Of a stretch of 64,000 nucleotides of DNA, positions 34,386 to 43,131 are shown in pieces. The stretch is from NCBI GenBank assembly GCA_963974055.1, contig CAXBCP010000001.1, positions 62,001 to 126,000 of the forward strand, given 5' to 3'. This DNA comes from CAXBCP01 sp963974055 (lineage in GTDB: Bacteria > Pseudomonadota > Alphaproteobacteria > MPNO01 > UBA830). How positions within the stretch are numbered: position 1 is the stretch's first letter; every line of letters starts with the position of its first letter. Made by a program: the position numbers and the translations under genes. The notes below the pieces were generated by a model. That model ran no database searches. It was given only the letters and a program-made list of their open reading frames with translations, and had not been told where the DNA came from.

Positions 34386-35376
34386 TTGTGCCGCCGAAGC
34401 TGAGTTTGAAATATCCCCGCTTGGGGCTGTTGATTCCTTCAAGGTCAGCCTCTTCGACGCCGCGCCGCGCCAGGTCGCGGAATGCGTCCCATAATACAGC
34501 AGTGCCTGTATACCCTGATCTCAGGTCGGGGTTGTTGGCCCCGTACAGGTAGTAGGCGCGTTTTGAATCGATTCCGAAAAGAGCAACGCTGCCGACATCG
34601 TCCCCGGGCGTTTGCGACCGGTACATCCTTAACCGCCCGTTTTCGTTCAACCGGTCGGTTGCAGCGAGGATTGACCCGAGTTCCGGTTCGGGCACCATGA
34701 TGCCCTGCGCTTCGAATGTCCGACGATAGAGGTTCTCGAACAATCCGCGATCATATTCTTCCGTTGTTTCGATCCCCGCTTTCTGGGCATACCGGATGTC
34801 CTGACGACGGGATTTGTTGCAGGCAAGATAAGCCGTGTTCTCCTGCACCGGATCTGCGTCTACGCCCCGCAGGTCGATCAGGCTCGTATATCGGAGAGAT
34901 ATGTCGAAATGCGGTCCGTCTGAACCGTAATTATGCCACAGGAACGGTCGCAGATCCGCGAAGCTGTGATGAAGCGCCATCTCAACCCGACGATACCGCA
35001 TGGCAAGGTCGCGGATGATTGAAGAAGTTACCCTGAACTGTTCGGAAAAAATTTGGGCTGGGTTCTGTTTAGGGTCGTCGGGCCTGAACAGCACGCCGCT
35101 ATAAACGAGCAGTCCACTATGTATGCAGTCGATTCCATCGGCCGATTCGACAAGGGCCACCGCACCCATGGTTTCGGCATTTTTCCGGCAGTACCACAGA
35201 CTGGACGACAACCCGGTGGCCTGAATAAATTCGGATTGTACGAAGAGAGTGCCCTGTGGAGATTTTTCCACGAAACTGTCCCAGGCGGAATCCGCTTCGG
35301 TTCGTTCAAGCGAATAGGCCGAAAGGTCCATCAGACCCGGGACATAGAATTCGTCGTTGTCGCCGGCGTTGGTCAT
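34348..35376 (-). CDS. GNAT/FemAB-like acyl- or aminoacyltransferase
   Basis: A 342-residue protein with the double-GNAT layout of FemAB-like transferases. Clues are SPQGTLFVQSEFIQATG near the N-terminus, YLACNKSRRQDIRYAQKAGIETTEEYDRGLFENLYRRTFEAQG in the middle, then VGSVALFGIDSKRAYYLYGANNPDLRSGYTGTAVLWDAF, the GNAT-type core. It is the only minus-strand gene within the right island after tviB. It shares a 52-bp divergent spacer with the methyltransferase gene at 35429. It may put an amino acid or acyl group on an amino sugar. Confidence 0.75.
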   Translation of the reverse strand: MTNAGDNDEFYVPGLMDLSAYSLERTEADSAWDSFVEKSPQGTLFVQSEFIQATGLSSSLWYCRKNAETMGAVALVESADGIDCIHSGLLVYSGVLFRPDDPKQNPAQIFSEQFRVTSSIIRDLAMRYRRVEMALHHSFADLRPFLWHNYGSDGPHFDISLRYTSLIDLRGVDADPVQENTAYLACNKSRRQDIRYAQKAGIETTEEYDRGLFENLYRRTFEAQGIMVPEPELGSILAATDRLNENGRLRMYRSQTPGDDVGSVALFGIDSKRAYYLYGANNPDLRSGYTGTAVLWDAFRDLARRGVEEADLEGINSPKRGYFKLSFGGTITPYYIARLGQQ

Positions 35377-35428
35377 ATCGCGATGCTTGCTGATGAGATT
35401 TTATCCATGATGCCCGGACACTATTACA

Positions 35429-36121
35429 ATGACTGAAAAAAAGGAATCCGCGCGGACGTTCGATCCGGTCTGGGAGGAAATTTATGGTCGCCGGGAGCAA
35501 CTTAACCGCTACCCTGTCGACGGGGTTATATCATTTCTGTTTCGCAACCGGTCGCGCCTTGCTGCCAATGGGCCGCTTCGAGTCATCGAGGTAGGGTGCG
35601 GTGCCTGCAACAATTTGTGGTTCGCTGCGCGGGAAGGCTGCGATGTCGCCGGTATCGACGGCAGTGAGGCGGCGATCGAATTCGGCCGCGCCCGGTTCGC
35701 CGAAGAAAAACTTGATGGCGACCTTCGGGTTGGCGATTTTACGGAACTGCCGTTTGAGGATTGTACGTTCGATGTCGCGATCAACCGCGCTGCCCTGACG
35801 CAAACCGGGCTGACCGCCGCTCGGAAAGCCGTGGACGAGGTAGCCCGCGTCGTTCGCCCCGGCGGGATGTTCTATAACGAGATATACGGCACACGGACCA
35901 CGGCTGGCGGCGATCCGGGGCCGGACGGGGTAACACTGAATGTAACCGGCCGTCTGTCGGGGGTCGGCCAGATCTGTTTTTACGATGAGGAGCGCCTGGA
36001 TTCGCTTTTCGCCGGGAACTGGCAGATCGCCGAGCTTCGGCACGTCGAGATCACTGACCTGAAGTCGATGCCCCGCGACGTCGTTGGCAACTGGACAGTG
36101 GTGGCAGAGCGTTTGTCGTGA
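35429..36121 (+). CDS. Class I SAM-dependent methyltransferase
   Basis: A 230-residue methyltransferase with motif I VIEVGCGACNNLWFAAREGCDVAGIDGS, post-I acidic residue in VAGIDGSE, and motif III region RVVRPGGMFYNEIYGT. The substrate is unknown; the place in a glycan island suggests O- or N-methylation of a sugar. It overlaps the next gene by 4 bp (GTGA). Confidence 0.85.
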   Translation: MTEKKESARTFDPVWEEIYGRREQLNRYPVDGVISFLFRNRSRLAANGPLRVIEVGCGACNNLWFAAREGCDVAGIDGSEAAIEFGRARFAEEKLDGDLRVGDFTELPFEDCTFDVAINRAALTQTGLTAARKAVDEVARVVRPGGMFYNEIYGTRTTAGGDPGPDGVTLNVTGRLSGVGQICFYDEERLDSLFAGNWQIAELRHVEITDLKSMPRDVVGNWTVVAERLS

Positions 36122-37398
36122 TCGGCTCTGAAATGTACGGCTGGGCGCGGGATCTGTTTCCCGTCTGCCGCAGTCTCACCGGTAATGGCACCCGACAGAC
36201 GTTGGCCTATCTACGCGATATCGTGCCCGAGATGACGCTGCATGAAGTCCGATCTGGCACCGCCGCGTTCGATTGGATCGTTCCGGATGAATGGAATATC
36301 GCCGGCGGGTATATCGAGAACGAGGCAGGCGAGCGCGTAGTCGATTTTGCGGATAGCAACCTGCACGTGGTCGGGTATTCGCAGCCCGTCGACGGCATAT
36401 TCACGCTCGAAGAGCTGGACCCGCACCTTCATTCGCTGCCGGACCGCCCGGACACTGTGCCCTACATCACAAGCTACTACGCGCGTAACTGGGGATTTTG
36501 CCTGACCCACAACACACGTGAAACGATGAAGGCTGGCCGCTATCGCTGCGTTATCGACAGCACGCTGGGTCCGGGCAGTCTGACATATGGCGAAATATTC
36601 CTGCCCGGAACGTCGTCGTCCGAAATTTTTCTGTCGACCTATGTCTGTCATCCATCAATGGCCAATAACGAGCTGTCCGGGCCAATCGTCACGATCGCGT
36701 TGGCGCGTTGGCTGGCAGGACGTCGCGATCGACGCTATGGCATTCGGATCGTTTTCATTCCTGAAACCATCGGTTCGATTGTCTACCTGAGCCGGCATCT
36801 GGAGCATCTGAAGCAGCACGTGATTGCCGGCTTCAACATTACCTGCGTCGGCGACGACCGCGCTTGGTCCTATTTGCCGTCACGCCGGGGAGACACCCTT
36901 GCCGACCGGGCAGCGCTCCACGTATTGGGGCGTGAACACCCAGATTTCGTGCACTACAGTTATCTCGACCGAGGCAGCGACGAGCGCCAGTATTGCAGTC
37001 CGGGTGTCGACCTGCCGGTCGCTAGCGTGATGCGTTCCAAGTACGGCGCCTATCCCGAATACCACACATCCGACGACGACCTTTCGGTGATCAGCCCGGA
37101 GGGACTCGGTGGGGCCTACGAAGCCCTCAAGCGCTGCATCGAATGCGTCGAGATGAACGATACCTTTCGGACCCAGACATTGGGCGAGCCGCAACTCGGA
37201 CGCCATAATCTGATTTCAAATGTCGGTCTTGGACCTGCCAAAATGAGCGATTTTCGCCGTCGTCTGTCCAACCTCCTGGCCTATAGCGATGGCACGAAGG
37301 ATCTGATCGCGGTCGCGGACGAAATCGGGGAGCCGGTTTGGGAATTGCTAGAGCCGCTTTCCCGGCTGCTCGACAACAACCTCGTCGCGCGCATATGA
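36118..37398 (+). CDS. DUF4910/DUF2172-type aminopeptidase-like protein
   Basis: A 426-residue zinc-aminopeptidase-fold protein of the DUF4910 group, typically found in polysaccharide clusters. It starts with WARDLFPVCRSLTGNGTRQTLAYL, the family's opening. Metal-site candidates are STYVCHPSMANNELSGP, the glutamate region of IVFIPETIGSI, the YLDRGSDERQYCSPGVDLPV block and EYHTSDDDL. A C-terminal winged-helix-like tail follows. It may deacylate or hydrolyse an amide in a sugar modification. The GTG start overlaps the methyltransferase stop. Confidence 0.8.
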   Translation: MIGSEMYGWARDLFPVCRSLTGNGTRQTLAYLRDIVPEMTLHEVRSGTAAFDWIVPDEWNIAGGYIENEAGERVVDFADSNLHVVGYSQPVDGIFTLEELDPHLHSLPDRPDTVPYITSYYARNWGFCLTHNTRETMKAGRYRCVIDSTLGPGSLTYGEIFLPGTSSSEIFLSTYVCHPSMANNELSGPIVTIALARWLAGRRDRRYGIRIVFIPETIGSIVYLSRHLEHLKQHVIAGFNITCVGDDRAWSYLPSRRGDTLADRAALHVLGREHPDFVHYSYLDRGSDERQYCSPGVDLPVASVMRSKYGAYPEYHTSDDDLSVISPEGLGGAYEALKRCIECVEMNDTFRTQTLGEPQLGRHNLISNVGLGPAKMSDFRRRLSNLLAYSDGTKDLIAVADEIGEPVWELLEPLSRLLDNNLVARI

Positions 37399-38309
37399 CT
37401 GGCCCCTTGCCGTTTCTGCGCCGCATCGGTCTCGGGACGGCGCAGTTCGGCCTGGATTACGGGATCACCAACCGGAACGGGGCGCTCTCGAAGGACGCGA
37501 CCGCTGAAATTCTGAACCGGGCGCGGACATTGGGGATAAGCTTGCTCGATACAGCACCCGCCTATGGCGATAGCGAATCCGTTATCGGGTCCCTCGATCC
37601 TGCCGGAAATTTTGATATCGTCACCAAGCTGTCGCCAGTCGCAGTGGAGTCCATCGGCCCCGCAGATACCGATATGATGGAACGTGAATTCGACGGTAGC
37701 CTGAAGCGCCTCGGCCGATCCCGGGTGGCGGGCGTTCTGGTGCATCACGGCCGCCAGCTTTTCGCACCGGGCGGCGAGCATCTTCTGGCGCTGCTGAATA
37801 CTCTCCGTGACTCTGGGCGAGCGCAAAAAATTGGCGTTTCAGTCTATGACGGCGATGAGATCGACAAGGTCCTGGAACGGTTTACGCCGGATATAATCCA
37901 GGTGCCGATCAGCGTTGCCGATCAACGCCTGATTCAGTCGGGTCATCTGGAGAAACTCAAAAACGCCGGCGTCGAGATTCACGCCCGTTCGCTCTTCCTC
38001 CAGGGCACGTTGCTCCGCGACGCATGCGACCTGCCGGCGTTTTTCGCGACGGCATTGCCCGGCTTCAGAAATATCAAAGCCCGGGCGCGGGAAAACGGGA
38101 TAACATCCCTGCAACTATGTCTGGCCTTTGCGGCACATGTGCCGCAACTGGATCGGCTGATCGTTGGGGTCAGCTCGGTCGAGGAGTTCGCCGAGATAAC
38201 GGCGGCGGCAGCAATGGGAACCGTCATCGACTGCGATATGAACGATCTCGCCTTGTCCAACCCCGCCATGCTCGACCCGTCGGGCTGGCCCAGCCAAGTG
38301 AAACCCTGA
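37395..38309 (+). CDS. Aldo/keto reductase
   Basis: A 304-residue TIM-barrel NAD(P)H-dependent reductase. The usual features are seen: LGTAQFGLDYGITN at the start, LLDTAPAYGDSESVIG with the active-site Asp and Tyr, VTKLSP with the Lys and GVLVHHG with the His. The start ATG at 37395 overlaps the previous stop by 4 bp; the longer frame from 37338 lies inside the upstream gene. Family members occur in nonulosonate and other sugar clusters where they reduce keto sugars. The substrate here is unknown. Confidence 0.85.
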   Translation: MTGPLPFLRRIGLGTAQFGLDYGITNRNGALSKDATAEILNRARTLGISLLDTAPAYGDSESVIGSLDPAGNFDIVTKLSPVAVESIGPADTDMMEREFDGSLKRLGRSRVAGVLVHHGRQLFAPGGEHLLALLNTLRDSGRAQKIGVSVYDGDEIDKVLERFTPDIIQVPISVADQRLIQSGHLEKLKNAGVEIHARSLFLQGTLLRDACDLPAFFATALPGFRNIKARARENGITSLQLCLAFAAHVPQLDRLIVGVSSVEEFAEITAAAAMGTVIDCDMNDLALSNPAMLDPSGWPSQVKP

Positions 38310-38311
38310 AA

Positions 38312-39604
38312 TTGCAGACACAAGATACATCACGTTCTCAGGAACTGCTCAAAAAGGCGTTCGAGCTTATTCCGTCCGCGACGCAAACATTTTCCAAAGG
38401 GCCCAATCAGTGGATTCGCGGCGTTTCGCCTGCCTTTCTCGAGCGCGGCGAAGGGGCTTGGGTGTGGGACGTTGATGGCAACCGTTATCTCGACTACCTA
38501 ATGGCCCTTGGGCCGATCATTCTCGGTTACGGCAACGACGCCGTGTGTAACGCCGTCGCCGATCAGTTCCGCCGTGGACCGGTTTTCAGCCAGATGCATC
38601 CGCTTGAAGTAGAAGTGTCGCAAATGCTGATTGATCGGATTCCGTGTGCCGAGATGGTCAGGTTTGGCAAAAGCGGCTCCGACGTCACCGCCGCCGCAGT
38701 TCGGGCGGCCCGCGCCTATACCAAACGCGAGCGCATCGTCTATTGCGGCTATCACGGCTGGCACGACTGGTATATTGGCACGACGACGCGCAATGCGGGC
38801 GTACCCGAAAGTGTCGGCAAGCTGACCGAGAGCTTCGTCTATAACGATCTGAACTCGCTCGAGGCGCTGTTTGCCGCCCACCCCGGTGAAATCGCCGCGG
38901 TGATCATGGAAGGTGTCGGTGTAGAGATGCCGGAAGACGACTTTCTGGAAAAGGTCAATAAACTGGCACATCGGGAAGGCGCGCTATTTATCGTCGACGA
39001 GATTATCAACGGGTTCAGGTTGTCGTGGGGCGGGGCCCATGAACTACTCGGTTTTACCCCTGACCTCGCCTGTTATGGAAAAGCGATGGGGAACGGTGCG
39101 CCGATTTCCGCGGTCGTTGGCCGTCGCGACGTGATGGAAATATTCGACGATATTTTCTTTTCGGGCACGTTCGGCGGCGACGCGGTGTCGTTGGCCGCCT
39201 GTAAGGCGACGATCGAAGAAATCGAACGCGGCGCCGTGTTCGAACATATCTGGGAATATGGCGAACGTCTCAGCGCCGGCATCCGCGAGCGCGTCGACCG
39301 ATATGGCCTGGGAGATGCGGTTAAACTTATCGGTTACGACGCGCGGAGTATCCTCGCTTTTCCGCATAAGGACGAAGAGACCGCACGTCTGCGGCGCAGT
39401 TACTTTATGCAGGAATGTCACAAGAAGGGCCTGTTGTTCTTCGGTCCTCACCTCATCACCTCCTGTCATGGCGACGAGGAACTGGAATTTACCCTAAATG
39501 TATATGACGGGGTGATGGCGTCGTTCGCCGCGGCGTTTCAGGCCGACGATTTTCAGGCCCGTATGGACGGGCCGATCGTTGAGCCGATTTTCAGGAAACC
39601 ATGA
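38312..39604 (+). CDS. Class III PLP aminotransferase (GSA-aminomutase-like)
   Basis: A 430-residue fold-type I aminotransferase resembling glutamate-1-semialdehyde aminomutase. Motifs are IPSATQTFSKGPNQWIRGVSPAFLERGEGAWVWDVDGNRYLDYL, GKSGSDVTAAAVRAARAYTKRERIVYCGYHGWHDW, FIVDEIINGFRL and the PLP-lysine motif DLACYGKAMGNGAPISAVVG. The start is TTG at 38312, 2 bases after the reductase stop, as no ATG or GTG fits. Neighbours pseG and the reductase point to an amino sugar or amino-ulosonate, not to tetrapyrrole synthesis. Confidence 0.85.
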   Translation: MQTQDTSRSQELLKKAFELIPSATQTFSKGPNQWIRGVSPAFLERGEGAWVWDVDGNRYLDYLMALGPIILGYGNDAVCNAVADQFRRGPVFSQMHPLEVEVSQMLIDRIPCAEMVRFGKSGSDVTAAAVRAARAYTKRERIVYCGYHGWHDWYIGTTTRNAGVPESVGKLTESFVYNDLNSLEALFAAHPGEIAAVIMEGVGVEMPEDDFLEKVNKLAHREGALFIVDEIINGFRLSWGGAHELLGFTPDLACYGKAMGNGAPISAVVGRRDVMEIFDDIFFSGTFGGDAVSLAACKATIEEIERGAVFEHIWEYGERLSAGIRERVDRYGLGDAVKLIGYDARSILAFPHKDEETARLRRSYFMQECHKKGLLFFGPHLITSCHGDEELEFTLNVYDGVMASFAAAFQADDFQARMDGPIVEPIFRKP

Positions 39605-40683
39605 ACCGGGTCGCATTTCGCGCCGATGTTTCGCCTAAGACCGGTATGGGGCATCTCATGCGCTGTCTTGCGCTCGCCCACAGTATTGAGCCGTCCGGGG
39701 GCTGCGTGCTGATCACCCGGCCGGATGACCGGCTGGATGACATGATTGCACCGGCTGAAGCGGCGGGATGGGATATCCGCCTGCTTGATCCCGGATTGAC
39801 GGACGCGGCCGACGCGGCAGCAACGGGGGAGGCGGTGCAGCGCGCGCAGGTCGATCTCGTCGTCACTGACCTGTGCAGCCGATCTTTTATTGATTCCCCG
39901 AAACGGTTGTCCGTCTATCACGAAATGTTATGCAGCCGTATTGGCCCGCCTGTTCTGAGTATCGAGGATTGCCGGATGGAATCCTTCGCCAGCGACGTCG
40001 CGGTCATACCCTACGAATGTGGCGATCCGTGTATTGCCGACCGTGCAGCGCCGGGGTGCCGCGTGTTTGCCGGACCGGAATTCTATATCGGCGATACGCG
40101 ACTTTCGTTTTGGCGCGCAAAACGTGTGATTCGCGCAGCGGCTACGAAAATTCTCGTGGTTGTTGGCGGTAGCGACCCGCTTGGCGTGGCGGTGGATGTT
40201 GCCCGCGCGCTGAGCGCTGTACCCGATTCCGGACTCGAGGTTCGCGTAATCGCTGGACACGGACTCGACCCCGAGCGTCGTGTCGAGCTCCGAACGCTTT
40301 GTGACATCCACCCAATGCTGGAGATGATAGATTTCGTCCAGGATATCGGAGAGCATCTCGTGTGGGCGGATCTCGCGGTTCTCGGTGAGGGGCTGGTCCG
40401 GTTCGAAGCCGCGATCACCGGGACGCCGAGCATTACGATATCCCAGTTCGAGCATCACAGCGATGTCCTCGAAAGATTTTTCTCTCTGGGGACGACGACT
40501 TATCTCGGGCCTGCGCATGCGCTGACGCCGGACAGTATTATAGCCGGTATCCGGAAGCTGGCGCTGGCGCCCGATCAGCGACGGAGTCAATCGGAGACGG
40601 GCATGAAAATATACGACGGCATGGGCTGCGAAAGAATCGCGGCGATCGCAGCGCAGCTATCGGCGCCGCCGGCGGCATCCTGA
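39601..40683 (+). CDS. pseG: UDP-2,4-diacetamido-2,4,6-trideoxy-beta-L-altropyranose hydrolase-like
   Basis: A 360-residue GT-B-fold nucleotide-sugar hydrolase. The signature FRADVSPKTGMGHLMRCLALA contains the catalytic histidine (about residue 18). Later parts show VVGGSDPLGVAVDVARAL, then WADLAVLGEGLVRFEAAITGTPSITI, as in PseG. It would release the free diacetamido sugar from UDP for condensation with PEP. It overlaps the aminotransferase stop by 4 bp. The usual partner PseI is not in the window. The NeuC/LegG alternatives have different motifs. Confidence 0.82.
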   Translation: MNRVAFRADVSPKTGMGHLMRCLALAHSIEPSGGCVLITRPDDRLDDMIAPAEAAGWDIRLLDPGLTDAADAAATGEAVQRAQVDLVVTDLCSRSFIDSPKRLSVYHEMLCSRIGPPVLSIEDCRMESFASDVAVIPYECGDPCIADRAAPGCRVFAGPEFYIGDTRLSFWRAKRVIRAAATKILVVVGGSDPLGVAVDVARALSAVPDSGLEVRVIAGHGLDPERRVELRTLCDIHPMLEMIDFVQDIGEHLVWADLAVLGEGLVRFEAAITGTPSITISQFEHHSDVLERFFSLGTTTYLGPAHALTPDSIIAGIRKLALAPDQRRSQSETGMKIYDGMGCERIAAIAAQLSAPPAAS

Positions 40684-40889
40684 TGATGAGTGCAAAGCCC
40701 GTCCCCAATCGTGACGACTTGGCCGACCGGGTGAAAGAACCGGTCGTTGCTGGCGCTCGCGATGCGGTAAACTGCCAGCATTCCAACACCGGAAAACTGG
40801 CGGCGGGCGGATATGCTGGGTGCGCAATCCGGAGGCGCGTGGAAGCTGACTTGCGGGTCGATACTGTTATTCGAATGGAAGCGTGTTGA
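40683..40889 (+). CDS. Small ORF bridging pseG and a methyltransferase gene
   Basis: A 68-residue frame that starts in an ATGA-like overlap with the pseG stop and ends in a TGA overlapping the next gene's start region. The sequence (MMSAKPVPNRDDLADRV...) has no motif I recognise. The perfect fit between two genes favours translation coupling; the lack of family features argues against it being a protein of note. Confidence 0.3.
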   Translation: MMSAKPVPNRDDLADRVKEPVVAGARDAVNCQHSNTGKLAAGGYAGCAIRRRVEADLRVDTVIRMEAC

Positions 40890-41509
40890 AGCCGCCCGTC
40901 TCTACGATATCGAAGGAATATTACGAATCGGCGCTCGCCGAGTTCGGAGACGACCCGCGCGGCGTCAACTGGCGCGACGCTGAAAGTCAGGAATTGCGTT
41001 TCCAGGTTCTGGCCGGGATAGGCGATTTTACCGGCAGACGCGTTCACGACGTCGGTTGCGGTCTTGCCCATATGGCCGAATGGCTGAAGCGCGAGAACAT
41101 TGTCTGCGAGTATGTCGGATCGGATATTTCCGAAAAGATGATCGCCGCCGCGGCCACCCATGCGCCACCGCCGGCTGAACTGCACGTCGCGGATATCATG
41201 TCCGGTCCCGAAGAACCCTGGATGGGTGCAGATTATGTCGTCAACTCGGGGGTCTTTACCGTGCGGTCATCCGTTCCAGAGTCGGAATGGCGAGTTTTCG
41301 TGTACGACATGATCCGGGCGATGTTCAGGGTCGCCGATAAGGGCATCGCATTCAACCTGATGAGCAGCTATGTGGATTACCGGGACGATCACCTGTTCTA
41401 CGAAAACCCTCAGGCAATCCTCGATTTCTGCGTTGCCGAGTTGAGCAGAAAAGTCGTCATACGTCATGATTATCCGCTTTGGGAATATGCCGTTTATGTT
41501 TATCGCTAA
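40883..41509 (+). CDS. Class I SAM-dependent methyltransferase
   Basis: A 208-residue methyltransferase with motif I VHDVGCGLAHMAEWLKRENIVCEYVGSDIS and downstream ADIMSGPEEPWMGADYVVNSGVF. The start is GTG at 40883, or TTG at 40886; GGAAG just upstream is close to either. The protein is short but complete for the core fold. It is probably a sugar or glycan methyltransferase by context. Confidence 0.8.
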   Translation: MLKPPVSTISKEYYESALAEFGDDPRGVNWRDAESQELRFQVLAGIGDFTGRRVHDVGCGLAHMAEWLKRENIVCEYVGSDISEKMIAAAATHAPPPAELHVADIMSGPEEPWMGADYVVNSGVFTVRSSVPESEWRVFVYDMIRAMFRVADKGIAFNLMSSYVDYRDDHLFYENPQAILDFCVAELSRKVVIRHDYPLWEYAVYVYR

Positions 41510-41530
41510 ATACATTTGCCGGCACTTGGT

Positions 41531-42217
41531 ATGAAAAAACCGCTTGTTGTTTTCGGAACCGGCGAGATCGGCGAAATCGCGCATTACTACTTTTCGAAGG
41601 ACAGCGATCGCGAGGTCGCTGCGTTCGCGGCTGACCGTGAACGCATTCGGGAAAATACTTTCTGCGGGCTGCCGGTCGTCGCGTTCGAGGATTTGAACGA
41701 AAGTCATCCGCCGGCGCAGTTCGATATGTTCGTGGCGTTGAGCTATGCGAAACTCAACCGGGTCCGGCAGTCGAAATACGATGAGGCGAAAGCCAAAGGG
41801 TATACGCTTGCCAGCTATATTTCATCGCGGTCGGTCTGCTGGGACAACGCATTCTTTGGGGATAACTGTTTTATTCTCGAAAACCAGACAGTTCAGCCGT
41901 TCTGCCGAATCGGTAACAACGTGACCTTGTGGAGCGGTAACCATATCGGTCATCATTCGACCATCGGTGACCATACCTTCGTTTCGTCGCATGTCGTGAT
42001 CTCCGGCATGTGTACGATTGGCGCGCGCTGCTTCTTCGGTGTTAACGCGACATTCCGGGATAATTGTTCGATTGGGGACGAGGTGTTCGTTGGTATGGGC
42101 GCGTCAGTCACGAAAGACGTCGCCGGCGGTGAAATGGTGCTTGGCGCCTCGGATGACGTGATACCGGCCGACGACCGGCGTGCACGGGCGATCAGGCGAT
42201 CCTATTTCGGCATATGA
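41531..42217 (+). CDS. NeuD-like acetyltransferase (left-handed beta-helix)
   Basis: A 228-residue protein of the NeuD/PglD type. The N-terminal Rossmann-like part is LVVFGTGEIGEIAHYYF with VVAFEDL, and the C-terminal part shows hexapeptide repeats (NNVTLWSGNHIGHHSTIGDHTFVSSHVVISGMCTIGARCFFGVNATF) that form a left-handed beta-helix for acetyl-CoA. A sugar O- or N-acetyltransferase is likely; it could replace PseH for N-acetylation at C4, but that is not shown. ATG at 41531 is chosen. The stop overlaps the next start (ATGA). Confidence 0.85.
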   Translation: MKKPLVVFGTGEIGEIAHYYFSKDSDREVAAFAADRERIRENTFCGLPVVAFEDLNESHPPAQFDMFVALSYAKLNRVRQSKYDEAKAKGYTLASYISSRSVCWDNAFFGDNCFILENQTVQPFCRIGNNVTLWSGNHIGHHSTIGDHTFVSSHVVISGMCTIGARCFFGVNATFRDNCSIGDEVFVGMGASVTKDVAGGEMVLGASDDVIPADDRRARAIRRSYFGI

Positions 42218-43131
42218 CAGCACGTATCAAATGGAAGAAAGTGGGGCTGATCTTCGAGCCTGCCGGCAAGGCGCCGTGGCTTCACACCCATGCATGGGTG
42301 CCGACTCCGGAGTATCTCGGAGAAGGCTATATCCGCATTTATTTCGCCGGTCGGAATCGCGAAAACCTTAGTCAGATCGGCGCGTTTACCATCCATGTCG
42401 ACCGACCGTTCGAAATTCTGGACCTCACGGCGCAGCCGCTGGTCTCGCTTGGCGCTCTCGGGACATTCGACGATGCGGCACTGTTGCCGAGTTGTATCGT
42501 TCAGGTCGGGGACAGGAAGCTTTTGTACTACGTGGCGTGGATGCAGGGACGGCGGGTGCCGTTCCACGCCTCTTTGGGACTTGCTATCAGCGAGGATGGC
42601 GGTGCGTCGTTCTCGAAGCATTCGGCAGCGCCGGTGTTGGATCGCAATGCCGTGGACCCTATCTTTATCGCATCAGCGGACATTCACCGGGAGGGGGATC
42701 TGTGGCGTTGCTGGTACACATCGAACACGGCGTGGCGTCAAACGCCATCTGGTCCGTTGCCCCGCTACCATATCCGCTATGCCGAATCCCGAAACGGTAT
42801 CGACTGGGAACGCACCGGGCATGTCGCCATTGATTTCGGTTCCGATGCAGAATACGCGATCTCGCGGCCTTGGGTGCGGCGCCGGCGGGAAGGCTATTGT
42901 ATGTGGTATGCTTATCGCGGCCCGGCCTATCGGATCGGATATGCGGAATCCGCCGACGGGATCGACTGGACGAGGATGGACGACCGGGCAGGGATAGACA
43001 TTTCTGCCGATGGGTTCGATTCGGAAATGATCGAATACGCGGCCGTTATCGATACCCCGAACGGGCCGGTTATGTTCTATAACGGCAATGAGTTCGGGTA
43101 TGACGGCGTTGCGATGGCCGTTGCGGAATGA
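42214..43131 (+). CDS. Five-bladed beta-propeller protein (GH43/GH32-like)
   Basis: A 305-residue protein with repeated beta-propeller motifs: YIRIYFAGRNRENLSQIGAFT, LLYYVAWMQGRRVPFHASLGLAISEDGGASF, YHIRYAESRNGIDWERT, GYCMWYAYRGPAYRIGYAESADGIDW and MFYNGNEFGYDGVAMAVAE. Such blades occur in GH43/GH32-type hydrolases and in related glycan-cluster proteins. No signal peptide is seen, so it acts in the cytoplasm. Candidate acids include the Asp in FDDAALLP. The substrate is unknown. Confidence 0.75.
   Translation: MTARIKWKKVGLIFEPAGKAPWLHTHAWVPTPEYLGEGYIRIYFAGRNRENLSQIGAFTIHVDRPFEILDLTAQPLVSLGALGTFDDAALLPSCIVQVGDRKLLYYVAWMQGRRVPFHASLGLAISEDGGASFSKHSAAPVLDRNAVDPIFIASADIHREGDLWRCWYTSNTAWRQTPSGPLPRYHIRYAESRNGIDWERTGHVAIDFGSDAEYAISRPWVRRRREGYCMWYAYRGPAYRIGYAESADGIDWTRMDDRAGIDISADGFDSEMIEYAAVIDTPNGPVMFYNGNEFGYDGVAMAVAE

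Noticed and set aside
40587..40781. A 64-codon minus-strand frame over the end of pseG
   Set aside because: It is antisense to pseG for most of its length and shows no homology that I can recognise.
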